This document shows positions 6,951 to 13,373 of a DNA stretch of 15,448 nt, piece after piece. Origin of the DNA: JAVBKB01 sp031554275 (GTDB lineage Bacteria > Bacillota > Bacilli > JARBTR01); contig JAVBKB010000051.1 of NCBI GenBank assembly GCA_031554275.1, positions 1 through 15,448 of the forward strand, written 5' to 3'. The first letter of the stretch is position 1. The number at the start of each line of letters is the position of its first letter. Under the pieces are notes generated by a model that was not told the origin of the DNA, searched no databases, and was given only the letters and a program-made list of their open reading frames with translations. Made by a program: the position numbers and the translations under genes.

Positions 6951-8345
6951 TTACAATTCAATCCGAGTTGTTAAATAAGTGACTAAATCGGAAATTGCTA
7001 TCCGCTCTTGAGCCATTGTGTCACGCTCACGAACGGTAACCTTCAAGTCTTCTAGTGTGTCGAAATCAATGGTGACACAAAATGGCGTACCGATTTCATC
7101 ATGACGACGATAACGACGTCCAATCGCCCCTGCATCATCATAATCTACTGTCATTTGCTTTCCAAGCATTGCGAATATCTCATTTGCTTTGTCAGAAAGT
7201 TTTTTTGATAATGGTAACACTGCTGCTTTAATCGGAGCAATGGCTGGATGGAAGTGCATAATATTGCGAGTTGTGCCGTCTTCCAACGCCTCTTCATCAT
7301 ATGCATCTACAAAAAGCGCCAACGTCAAACGGTCTACCCCAACTGAAGGTTCTATACAATATGGAACATACTTAACATCAGATTCTGGCTCTTGATAGTT
7401 GAAGTCCTCGCCAGAATGCGCCATATGTTGTTTCAAATCGAAATCTGTTCGCGAGGCAATTCCCCATAACTCACCCCAACCAAACGGAAATTTGTATTCA
7501 TAGTCTGTCGTAGCATTACTATAATGCGAAAGCTCCTCTTCACCATGATCACGCGCTCGTAGGTTTAATGGATTCAAATTTAGAGAAAGCAAGAACTTGT
7601 TCACATAATCCTTCCAATATCCATGCCATTCTAACTCTTCTCCTGGTTTACAGAAGAATTCAAGTTCCATCTGTTCGAATTCACGCATCCGAAAGATGAA
7701 ATTCTTTGGCGTAATCTCATTACGAAAGCTCTTGCCAATTTGGGCAATTCCAAACGGCAGCTTCTTACGCATTGTTCGTTGGACATTTTTAAAATTAACA
7801 AAAATTCCTTGAGCCGTTTCAGGGCGCAAATACACTTGGCTAGCTGCATCTTCAGTAACACCTTGGAATGTTTTGAACATCAGGTTGAACTGACGAATGT
7901 TTGTGTAATTCAGCTTACCACAGTCAGGACAAGCAATCTTGTGCTCATTGATCAGCGCCTCCATCTTTTCAAAAGACATCCCATCCACAACCACTTCGAT
8001 CCCCTTCGCATTTAGGGCATCTTCAATCAATTTATCTGCACGATGACGCGCTTTACATTCTTTACAGTCAACCATCGGGTCATTAAATCCACCAACATGA
8101 CCAGACGCTTCCCAAACCTTTGGATTCATTAGAATTGCAGAATCCAGTCCAACATTCATTGGGCACTCTTGGATAAATTTCTTCCACCATGCTTTTTTGA
8201 CATTGTTTTTGAGCTCGGCACCAAGCGGACCATAATCCCATGTATTTGCTAGTCCTCCGTATATTTCTGACCCTGGGAATACAAATCCTCTGTGCTTAGC
8301 ATGTGATACAATCTGTTCCATTGAAAAAATTTTCTTCTCCGACAT
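6951..8345 (-). CDS. glyQS: Glycyl-tRNA synthetase, single-chain (alpha2) type
   Basis: Charges tRNA-Gly with glycine. This is the eukaryote/archaea-like class IIa dimeric enzyme rather than the alpha2beta2 GlyQ/GlyS form of B. subtilis. I place the start at 8345 (MSEKKIFSMEQ), giving 464 residues. It has a GGAGG site at 8358-8354, 8 bases upstream. The frame stays open upstream to 8465, but that extra part encodes the T-box and terminator RNA. Motifs: HRGFVFPGSEIYGG near the N terminus; C94/C97 and C139/C142 zinc-like pairs in the insertion; RPETAQGIF (174-182); motif 2 GKSFRNEITP...FRMREFEQ (204-225); motif 3 EPSVGVDRLTLAL; and a C-terminal anticodon-binding domain starting near APIKAAVLPL. 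Expression is controlled by the T-box leader. Confidence 0.96.
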   Translation of the reverse strand: MSEKKIFSMEQIVSHAKHRGFVFPGSEIYGGLANTWDYGPLGAELKNNVKKAWWKKFIQECPMNVGLDSAILMNPKVWEASGHVGGFNDPMVDCKECKARHRADKLIEDALNAKGIEVVVDGMSFEKMEALINEHKIACPDCGKLNYTNIRQFNLMFKTFQGVTEDAASQVYLRPETAQGIFVNFKNVQRTMRKKLPFGIAQIGKSFRNEITPKNFIFRMREFEQMELEFFCKPGEELEWHGYWKDYVNKFLLSLNLNPLNLRARDHGEEELSHYSNATTDYEYKFPFGWGELWGIASRTDFDLKQHMAHSGEDFNYQEPESDVKYVPYCIEPSVGVDRLTLALFVDAYDEEALEDGTTRNIMHFHPAIAPIKAAVLPLSKKLSDKANEIFAMLGKQMTVDYDDAGAIGRRYRRHDEIGTPFCVTIDFDTLEDLKVTVRERDTMAQERIAISDLVTYLTTRIEL

Positions 8346-8384
8346 AAATATCGCCTCCAAATTGATAGAGATCGGTGCAATAAG

Positions 8385-8422
8385 AAAAAGCCCGTCTCTA
8401 TGCATAATGCATAGGGACGAGC
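8385..8422 (-). terminator. glyQS: T-box terminator hairpin of glyQS leader
   Basis: On the minus strand, GCTCGTCCCTATGCAT pairs with the sequence ending ATAGAGACGGGC (about 8422-8407 with 8405-8390), and a U-run follows at 8389-8385. It is the default off structure that competes with the antiterminator at 8426-8441. It lies about 40 bases before the glyQS start. Confidence 0.92.
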
Positions 8423-8591
8423 ATTGCCCGCGGTTCCACCCTATTTGATGTACAAAAATCGACATCCACTTTATTTAGTGCCTACTCGTAGATGCCTTCT
8501 CTGCCGCTCAAATCTCTGGCTTACACTATCCCAGATTCGCTCCATTTGAGTTTAAACAAATACTACTTCTATTCGACATAAGCTTATAATA
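8385..8591 (-). promoter_or_regulatory. glyQS: T-box riboswitch, glycine-specific, upstream of glyQS
   Basis: A tRNA-sensing leader of about 200 bases. The T-box core GGGTGGAACCGCGGGC lies at 8441-8426 on the minus strand. Its UGGA bulge would pair with the UCCA end of a tRNA with U73, as tRNA-Gly has. The stem I specifier region reads AGTA (near 8568) on the 5' side and GAA-GGC-A on the 3' side, so the specifier codon is GGC (glycine) at 8496-8494. Uncharged tRNA-Gly is expected to stabilise the antiterminator and allow glyQS transcription; charged tRNA allows termination. The assignment is from family rules and is fully consistent with the downstream gene. Confidence 0.95.
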
Positions 8592-8597
8592 CTAATG

Positions 8598-8626
8598 ACT
8601 ATAGGCAATATATTGAAAATTGTCAA
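8598..8626 (-). promoter_or_regulatory. glyQS: SigA promoter of the glyQS T-box transcript
   Basis: A consensus TTGACA (8626-8621), a spacer of exactly 17 bases and TATAGT (8603-8598) make this the strongest promoter in the window. Transcription should start near 8591, at the base of T-box stem I. The 67-bp tandem repeats end just 7 bases upstream of the -35 box. Confidence 0.9.
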
Positions 8627-8633
8627 GCAGTAA

Positions 8634-8834
8634 ACGAAAATCTGTGATCAGAAGCTTGTTGAGATAACCGAATATTTGTAACGGAAATCTGTATAAATTA
8701 ACGAAAATCTGTGGTCAGAAGCTTGTTAAGATAACTGAATATTTGTAACGGAAATCTGCATGAATTAACGAAAATCCGTGATCAGAAGCTTGTTGAGATA
8801 ACCGAATATTTGTAACGGAAATCTGCGTGAATTA
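8634..8834. repeat. Three tandem 67-bp repeats between recO and the glyQS promoter
   Basis: Three head-to-tail copies (8634-8700, 8701-8767, 8768-8834) all have exactly 67 bases and differ at only a few positions each, with no length change. A decayed start of a fourth copy follows (ACAAATAT at 8835). Each unit contains three related short motifs of the form TAAC-(C/G)-GAA-n-AT-n-TG (in copy 1 near 8632, 8665 and 8679), so there is sub-repetition inside the unit. Palindromes TGATCA and AAGCTT are also present. No unit encodes a plausible peptide. The array lies directly upstream of the glyQS -35 box. Its function is unknown. Confidence 0.95.
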
Positions 8835-8855
8835 ACAAATATCAGCTTTGGCGTT

Positions 8856-8878
8856 CTTGAGAATTAGGAATTCTCAAG
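8856..8878. repeat. Perfect 10-bp hairpin downstream of recO
   Basis: CTTGAGAATT (8856-8865) and AATTCTCAAG (8869-8878) are perfect complements with a 3-base loop. It lies 63 bases past the recO stop on the minus strand. There is no U-tract after it, so it is at best a weak or Rho-assisted terminator or an RNA 3'-end stabiliser. Confidence 0.6.
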
Positions 8879-8940
8879 GCTTCCATCAAGAATCTTAAAA
8901 CCCTTTAATTATCGAAGCAAGCTGGGAAATCCGCCACAAA

Positions 8941-9717
8941 TTATTCTTTGTTTTTATTGGGTAATTGGATCAGAGCCTGCATCTCATCAATTTGTTGCAG
9001 AAACCGTTTTGACTTTAAGTGAAGACCGGCATTTCTGTCATAATACAAATCTAACAATATTCGAATTTCCTTTTTCGTTTCTGCTGTAACTGAAATTGTA
9101 CCTAAGCGATTGATGTCGATCATTTGATACAATCGGAGCAGTTTAGATACAGTCGATGAAACCGCAACGGCGTATTGATCTAAATGTTGACAATGCTGAC
9201 AGAGTAACCCGCCCTCTTGCAAAGAAAAGGAAAAAAGCCCTTCAGAAGTGCCACAATGGTTGCACCGGCTTAATTCTGGTGAAATGCCTAGCTGAGAAAG
9301 CATTTTGACCTCATATATTTGCAATAGCACATCGGGGTCATGTTGTTCAGAAAGGCATTGAACGATTTTCAGAAAAAAATTATATAAAGGCAAATTGGGT
9401 TGCTTTTCCTCTACACATCGCTCTAACAATTCCGACATGTAAGTAACATAGGACAGCAAAATGATATCTTCATGTACTGTCCGGAATCCTTCAATTAGCT
9501 CACCTTGCTGCAAAGTCCCCATACCACCACCCATATGAAACAGAAAATATCCATGGGTAAATAATCGTGAACAGGATGAAAATTTACTCACTGGTTTCTT
9601 CGCCCCACGTGCCATAAGAGAAATTTTTCCTAATTCCTTCGTGAAGACAGTTATAATCTTTGAGGTTTCCCCATAATCTATCGTTCTAATGACGATTCCC
9701 TCACACTTTACTAACAA
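8941..9717 (-). CDS. recO: DNA repair protein RecO
   Basis: A 258-residue recombination mediator of the RecFOR pathway, which loads RecA on gapped single-stranded DNA and anneals complementary strands. The N-terminal OB-fold (about 1-80, starting KCEGIVIRTIDYGETSKIITVFT) is followed by a helical domain with an embedded zinc finger (C152, C155, C173, C176), all four cysteines present. The start is a TTG at 9717-9715: it gives MLVKCEGIVIR, which aligns with the family N terminus, and AGGTGGG lies directly upstream, though with unusually short spacing of about 3-4 bases. No better in-frame start exists nearby. It follows the small yqzL gene by 21 bases and ends the ybeY-recO operon. The length is normal. 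Confidence 0.95.
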   Translation of the reverse strand: MLVKCEGIVIRTIDYGETSKIITVFTKELGKISLMARGAKKPVSKFSSCSRLFTHGYFLFHMGGGMGTLQQGELIEGFRTVHEDIILLSYVTYMSELLERCVEEKQPNLPLYNFFLKIVQCLSEQHDPDVLLQIYEVKMLSQLGISPELSRCNHCGTSEGLFSFSLQEGGLLCQHCQHLDQYAVAVSSTVSKLLRLYQMIDINRLGTISVTAETKKEIRILLDLYYDRNAGLHLKSKRFLQQIDEMQALIQLPNKNKE

Positions 9718-9738
9718 ATTCCCACCTACTAAATGTAA

Positions 9739-9843
9739 CTACTGAATTGCTTCATCATCTGAAATCTTCTCAAGCTTTTTATAAAGCATATAGTTCCCAA
9801 TATAACCAGTTCGACAGAACAAACTCCATGTAAAGTCCTTCAT
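9739..9843 (-). CDS. yqzL: YqzL-family small protein
   Basis: A 34-residue protein, MKDFTWSLFCRTGYIGNYMLYKKLEK..., which resembles the small YqzL family found between era and recO in Bacillales. The function of the family is not known to me. The start at 9843 is chosen because the DFTW...TG...Y..YK.LE pattern begins there and an AGGTG site lies 6 bases upstream. The frame is open for 28 more codons upstream, but those are unlike the family. It is slightly shorter than the roughly 45-residue proteins I recall. It probably belongs to the era-recO transcript and is translated just before recO. Confidence 0.75.
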   Translation of the reverse strand: MKDFTWSLFCRTGYIGNYMLYKKLEKISDDEAIQ

Positions 9844-9958
9844 TGACATCACCTTTTTTAGAAAACTCTTTACAGATAGTATTTTCGAATCAGTGCAGAA
9901 TATCTCTGTCAATATACGGTAACTCATTGTTGGCTTTAAGCTTTTTTATAAAAGTTAA

Positions 9959-10870
9959 TTAGTAATCATCATCACGGAAGCCTATTTCTCGCAGTTGGGT
10001 TGCTTTATTTCGCCAATCCTTTTGCACTTTGGCCCAAAGCTCTAAATAGACTTTATTACCCAGTAAATTCTCAATATCAACACGAGCACGTTGACCGATC
10101 TCTTTTAACATTGAGCCCTTTTTACCAATAATAATTCCCTTTTGTGAATCCCTTTCAACAAGAATGGACGCCATAATGTGAATAGTATCCGTATTCTCGC
10201 GTTTTTCTAATTTCTCCATGACGACAGCTATCGAATGAGGTATTTCCTCTCGCGTTAAGTGCAATGCCTTTTCACGAATTAGTTCACAAATGATGAACCG
10301 TTCAGGATGGTCTGTTACTTGATCTGCAGGATAATATTGAGGTCCCTCTGGTAGATATTTCTTGAGCACTTCCATTAAGCGATCGAGATTATTCCCTTGT
10401 AACGCAGAAATCGGAATGATTTCTGCAAAGTTTAATTTATTTTTGTAGGCAACTATTTTTTCTAAAAGAGCATCAGGGTGTACTAGGTCGATTTTATTAA
10501 TCACTAAGAAAATTGGTGTTTCTGATTGCGATAGTTTCTCGACAATCATCTGCTCATCCTTACCAAAATCTTCTGCTGCACTTACCATAAATAAGATTAC
10601 ATCAACCTCTTTGAGCGCATTTAATGCTACCTTCATCATAAAGTCGCCTAACTTAGAATTAGGCGTATGAATACCTGGCGTATCAATGAAAACGACTTGT
10701 GCATCGTTAGTAGTTAATACCCCTTGTACTTTATTTCTCGTTGTTTGCGGTTTGTCGCTCATTATCGCGATTTTCTGGCCGATAACTTGGTTTAGAAAGG
10801 TTGATTTACCAACATTCGGGCGACCGATGATGGATACAAACCCTGATAGAAATGTCTGTTTGTCATTCAT
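9959..10870 (-). CDS. era: GTPase Era
   Basis: A 303-residue essential GTPase that binds 16S rRNA near its 3' end and assists 30S subunit maturation at the membrane-cytosol interface. G domain motifs are complete: G1 GRPNVGKST (16-24), G2 around PQTTRN (41-46), G3 DTPG (63-66), G4 NKID (125-128) and G5 SAL (155-157). The C-terminal KH RNA-binding domain carries IIIGKKGSMLK (near 245-255). The ATG at 10870 overlaps the last 8 bases of cdd (ATGAATGA), and a perfect AGGAGG lies inside cdd at 10885-10880. Translational coupling to cdd is therefore likely. The gene is flanked by ybeY and recO as usual in Bacillales. Confidence 0.97.
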   Translation of the reverse strand: MNDKQTFLSGFVSIIGRPNVGKSTFLNQVIGQKIAIMSDKPQTTRNKVQGVLTTNDAQVVFIDTPGIHTPNSKLGDFMMKVALNALKEVDVILFMVSAAEDFGKDEQMIVEKLSQSETPIFLVINKIDLVHPDALLEKIVAYKNKLNFAEIIPISALQGNNLDRLMEVLKKYLPEGPQYYPADQVTDHPERFIICELIREKALHLTREEIPHSIAVVMEKLEKRENTDTIHIMASILVERDSQKGIIIGKKGSMLKEIGQRARVDIENLLGNKVYLELWAKVQKDWRNKATQLREIGFRDDDY

Positions 10871-11279
10871 GATCTAGATCCTCCTGACTAAAAGCTCCTG
10901 GTAATAGCTGTTCTACTGTTACGATTTCAGTATCACCCTTCAAATTGGCCAAAATAACCTCCATTTGACTAGGGCATAATTCTGAAATGACTTGACGGCA
11001 AGCACCACATGGAGGCACTGGGCGGTTTGTATCCGCCACAACTGCCAAACGAATGAATTGATTGTGACCTTGTGCCATTGCACTAAACAATGCTGTTCGT
11101 TCACCACAGTTACACAACCCATAAGCTGCGTTTTCAATATTACATCCATGAATAATCGAGCCATCTTCAGTAAGAAGTGCTGCTCCAACCTTAAATTTCG
11201 AATAAGGTGTATATGCTTTTAGTCGTGCTTTTTTTGCTTCTTCAATTAACAACTCATTTGATACATTCATAAGTGCCAT
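10863..11279 (-). CDS. cdd: Cytidine deaminase
   Basis: A 138-residue homotetrameric-type enzyme that deaminates cytidine and deoxycytidine to uridine forms in pyrimidine salvage. The zinc ligands C58, C91 and C94 and the catalytic E60 are present (CNCGERTA and PCGACRQV). Most family members have C-A-E; here the middle residue is Gly59, a mild change. The start is uncertain: ATG at 11279 (MALMNVSNELL) or three codons later at 11270. Neither has a strong ribosome site, and the GGGATGG stretch at 11282-11276 could serve the second. It lies 49 bases after ybeY, where B. subtilis has dgkA (absent here), and overlaps era by 8 bases. Confidence 0.95.
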   Translation of the reverse strand: MALMNVSNELLIEEAKKARLKAYTPYSKFKVGAALLTEDGSIIHGCNIENAAYGLCNCGERTALFSAMAQGHNQFIRLAVVADTNRPVPPCGACRQVISELCPSQMEVILANLKGDTEIVTVEQLLPGAFSQEDLDHE

Positions 11280-11328
11280 CCCGTTTGAAAATTATTAATC
11301 GGCTTTTCCCGATTTACTGTTAATTCTG

Positions 11329-11802
11329 TTATCTTTGTAATCCGTATGCATCCAATAATTCATTCTGTTTTGCAAACATGATTTTTTCATCCTCGTCAGT
11401 TAAGTGATCGTAGCCTAGTAAATGTAACATGCCATGCACAACCAAAAACCCTAGTTCTCGATTTTCAGAATGATCAAATTCAGCGGCTTGCTCTTTCATC
11501 TTGTCAACTGAAATCACGATATCTCCTAATACTCTCGGCATATCTTCTTCCAAAATGATTTCAATTTCTTCCTCACCCAATTCCTCCATTGAGAAGGAAA
11601 GAACATCAGTTGGCACATCTTTTCCTCGATAATCACGATTCATTTCCTGAATCAAGTCATTTGTTACAAAGGAAATTGTTACTTCTGTTTCAGCTTCTAT
11701 GTTCTCTTGTACAGCCACAAATTGGGCTAACTTCTCAGCCAAACTGAGTTGTCCTTGTTCTAAAGTGTTCGTGTTATCCAGAACATCAACATTAATTTGC
11801 AT
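11329..11802 (-). CDS. ybeY: Endoribonuclease / rRNA maturation factor YbeY
   Basis: A 157-residue metal-dependent endoribonuclease needed for 16S rRNA 3'-end maturation and ribosome quality control. The signature HGMLHLLGYDH supplies the three metal-binding histidines (H123, H127, H133). The R59-G60 area and DVLSF segment are typical. I take the ATG at 11802 (MQINVDVLDNT) because a perfect GGAGG lies 5 bases upstream and the sequence aligns with the family from there. The open frame extends 15 codons further (to 11847), but a putative promoter lies within that extension. It leads the ybeY-cdd-era-yqzL-recO gene run. Phosphodiesterase pgpH, normally next to it, is absent. Confidence 0.94.
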   Translation of the reverse strand: MQINVDVLDNTNTLEQGQLSLAEKLAQFVAVQENIEAETEVTISFVTNDLIQEMNRDYRGKDVPTDVLSFSMEELGEEEIEIILEEDMPRVLGDIVISVDKMKEQAAEFDHSENRELGFLVVHGMLHLLGYDHLTDEDEKIMFAKQNELLDAYGLQR

Positions 11803-11829
11803 ATTTTCCTCCACAAAATTTCTTGTTTC

Positions 11830-11838
11830 ATCATACCA
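11830..11838 (-). promoter_or_regulatory. ybeY: Putative extended -10 promoter of ybeY operon
   Basis: On the minus strand TGG then TATGAT (11838-11830) forms a TGn extended -10 element. The -35 region is only T-rich. Transcription would begin about 20 bases before the ybeY ATG, leaving a short leader with the GGAGG site. It fits a separate promoter for ybeY-recO after the roughly 510-base gap behind phoH. Confidence 0.4.
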
Positions 11839-11963
11839 TTTTATCATGCTTTAAAAAAGTGACTTTACTTTCTATCTGCCCACCAGAAAACAAATGCCAT
11901 ACTGCCTTCAAATTATGAACTCTATTTTAATTTCGAATTACAGATTGGAGGTCATGTATGAAG

Positions 11964-12105
11964 TCAATATATAGCTATTTTTTTGAAAAATTCCGCAAAT
12001 GCAGTTGAACCAAAGATTTCTCCTTCTTTCACAAACAGATTAAAATGATCCAAAGCGAACAGATTATCATATCTTTTGACAAGGGCCCTTTACTTGAATA
12101 ACCAT
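11964..12105 (-). pseudogene. Remnant of an ABC-transporter ATP-binding protein (N terminus only, frameshifted)
   Basis: An ATG at 12105 with GGAGGT (12116-12111) 5 bases upstream begins MVIQVKG, then meets a stop after 12 codons. If one C of the GGGCCC run (about 12084) is skipped, the reading continues LVKRYDNLFALDHFNL followed by FVKEGEIFG. This is the classic start of an ABC-2-type ATPase just before the Walker A loop. The expected LLGPNGAGKT does not follow; instead the sequence becomes unrelated and stops at 11964. It is thus a frameshifted, truncated fragment of about 33 recognisable residues. It sits where pgpH is expected between phoH and ybeY. Whether it arose by local recombination or transfer cannot be told here. 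Confidence 0.75.
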
Positions 12106-12356
12106 AGAATACCTCCACACTTTCGTCACACAATTATACACTTTAAATTTTTATAATGGAAAGTGAAAATCTGAAGTCCGCCCCACTCAAAACAGTACAA
12201 TCACAATATGATTTTCACATAAATGGCCTATCCTTAATTACAGCAACAAAAAAGATCATTACCACTCAAAATGTTCAGCACTGATTTTGAAATGGTTTGA
12301 TCTCATATGAAATATTGTTGGGAATATTCTTGATTTACCGATAAGTGTTGATACAA
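12106..12356. other. Non-coding region downstream of phoH
   Basis: No gene is recognised between the phoH stop and the ABC remnant. A perfect TATAAT on the minus strand (12138-12133) with a weak TTTCCA-like -35 lies shortly before the remnant and may be its former promoter. A palindromic AATATT...AATATT pair (12311-12328) lies near the phoH end without a U-tract. I find no recognisable remains of pgpH in this region. Confidence 0.5.
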
Positions 12357-13319
12357 TTATTCATCTTGGTGTTTTTCATAGGCGGCAATAATTCTTGCGA
12401 CTAGTGGATGACGTACCACATCAGATTCATTCAAGTAAGAAAATGCAACACCTCGGACATTTTGCAAGATGCTCTCTGCTTCCTTCAAACCTGACTTTGC
12501 ACCTCTTGGCAAGTCAATCTGAGTCTTGTCTCCAGTGATGACCATCTTTGATCCAAATCCTAATCGTGTCAAAAACATCTTCATCTGAGCAGCAGTTGTG
12601 TTTTGTGCCTCATCTAAAATGACGAAGGCATCATCCAATGTACGACCGCGCATATATGCGAGTGGTGCAATTTCAATCACACCTCGCTCAATTAGTTTTT
12701 CAGTAAACTCTGCACCCAAAACATCATGTAAGGAATCATACAACGGTCGTAAGTATGGGTCCACTTTCTCCTTTAAATCCCCTGGTAGGAATCCCAAGCT
12801 TTCTCCTGCCTCAACAGCAGGTCGCGTCAAAATAATCTTCTTGATCTGGTTATTCTTGAATGCAACCACTGCCATAACAACCGCTAAATAACTTTTCCCA
12901 GTTCCAGCAGGACCAATGCCAAATACCAAATCATGATGGCGAAGTGCATGCACATACTCCTGCTGACCAATTGTTTTGATACGAACTGACTTATTCTTCG
13001 AATTCTTAATGATTTCCTCATCAAACATACTCGCTAAATAATGTAACGTACCCTTTTCATAAAGCTCTATCGCATAGAGAATTTCTCTTGAACTTATTTT
13101 TAAATTTTTACGAATTAACGTTAGTAATGTATGGAGAACCTCGACCGCTTTTTGTAAATCTTCTTCTGCTCCGATAACATGGATCGATTCACCCCTTGAG
13201 ACAACTTTGACATGCAATTCAGCCTCTAATGTCTTTAAATGTGAATCCTGTACGCCAAACAAAGCAATCGCTTCTTCACTTGACTGCAGTTTAATATCCA
13301 ATGTTTTAGAATTCTCCAC
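12357..13319 (-). CDS. phoH: PhoH-family ATPase (YbeZ/PhoL type)
   Basis: A 320-residue cytosolic P-loop protein. Residues 1-110 form the N-terminal nucleic-acid-binding-like domain typical of PhoH/PhoL. The ATPase domain follows, with Walker A GPAGTGKS (136-143), Walker B VILDEAQ (233-239) and a sensor TGDKTQIDLP (262-271). The molecular role is not settled; genetic linkage to ybeY in most bacteria points to RNA metabolism or ribosome maturation. The start is GTG at 13319-13317, with a GGAGG site 7 bases upstream (13331-13327). It follows yqfD by 54 bases. It is separated from ybeY by about 550 bases, unusual for this partner pair. Confidence 0.95.
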   Translation of the reverse strand: MENSKTLDIKLQSSEEAIALFGVQDSHLKTLEAELHVKVVSRGESIHVIGAEEDLQKAVEVLHTLLTLIRKNLKISSREILYAIELYEKGTLHYLASMFDEEIIKNSKNKSVRIKTIGQQEYVHALRHHDLVFGIGPAGTGKSYLAVVMAVVAFKNNQIKKIILTRPAVEAGESLGFLPGDLKEKVDPYLRPLYDSLHDVLGAEFTEKLIERGVIEIAPLAYMRGRTLDDAFVILDEAQNTTAAQMKMFLTRLGFGSKMVITGDKTQIDLPRGAKSGLKEAESILQNVRGVAFSYLNESDVVRHPLVARIIAAYEKHQDE

Positions 13320-13373
13320 TAAAAAACCTCCATTATATTCAGTTTGATAAACTGTATTCGATAAAAACCAAGA

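Noticed and set aside
8346..8465. 40-residue N-terminal extension of glycyl-tRNA synthetase
   Set aside because: It encodes the T-box core and terminator, lacks family similarity, and the GGAGG site is at the internal ATG at 8345.
8634..8834. CRISPR array
   Set aside because: The copies are contiguous 67-bp units with no unique spacers and no cas genes are nearby.
8856..8878. recO intrinsic terminator
   Set aside because: The hairpin is perfect but no U-tract follows on the minus strand, so it is listed only as an inverted repeat.
11803..11847. 15-residue N-terminal extension of YbeY
   Set aside because: The internal ATG has a perfect GGAGG and family alignment begins there; a putative -10 box lies in the extension.
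12156..12284. 42-codon plus-strand frame (MESENLKSAPLK...) in the phoH-ybeY gap
   Set aside because: No ribosome site or promoter on the plus strand, no recognisable motif, and it lies in decayed non-coding DNA.
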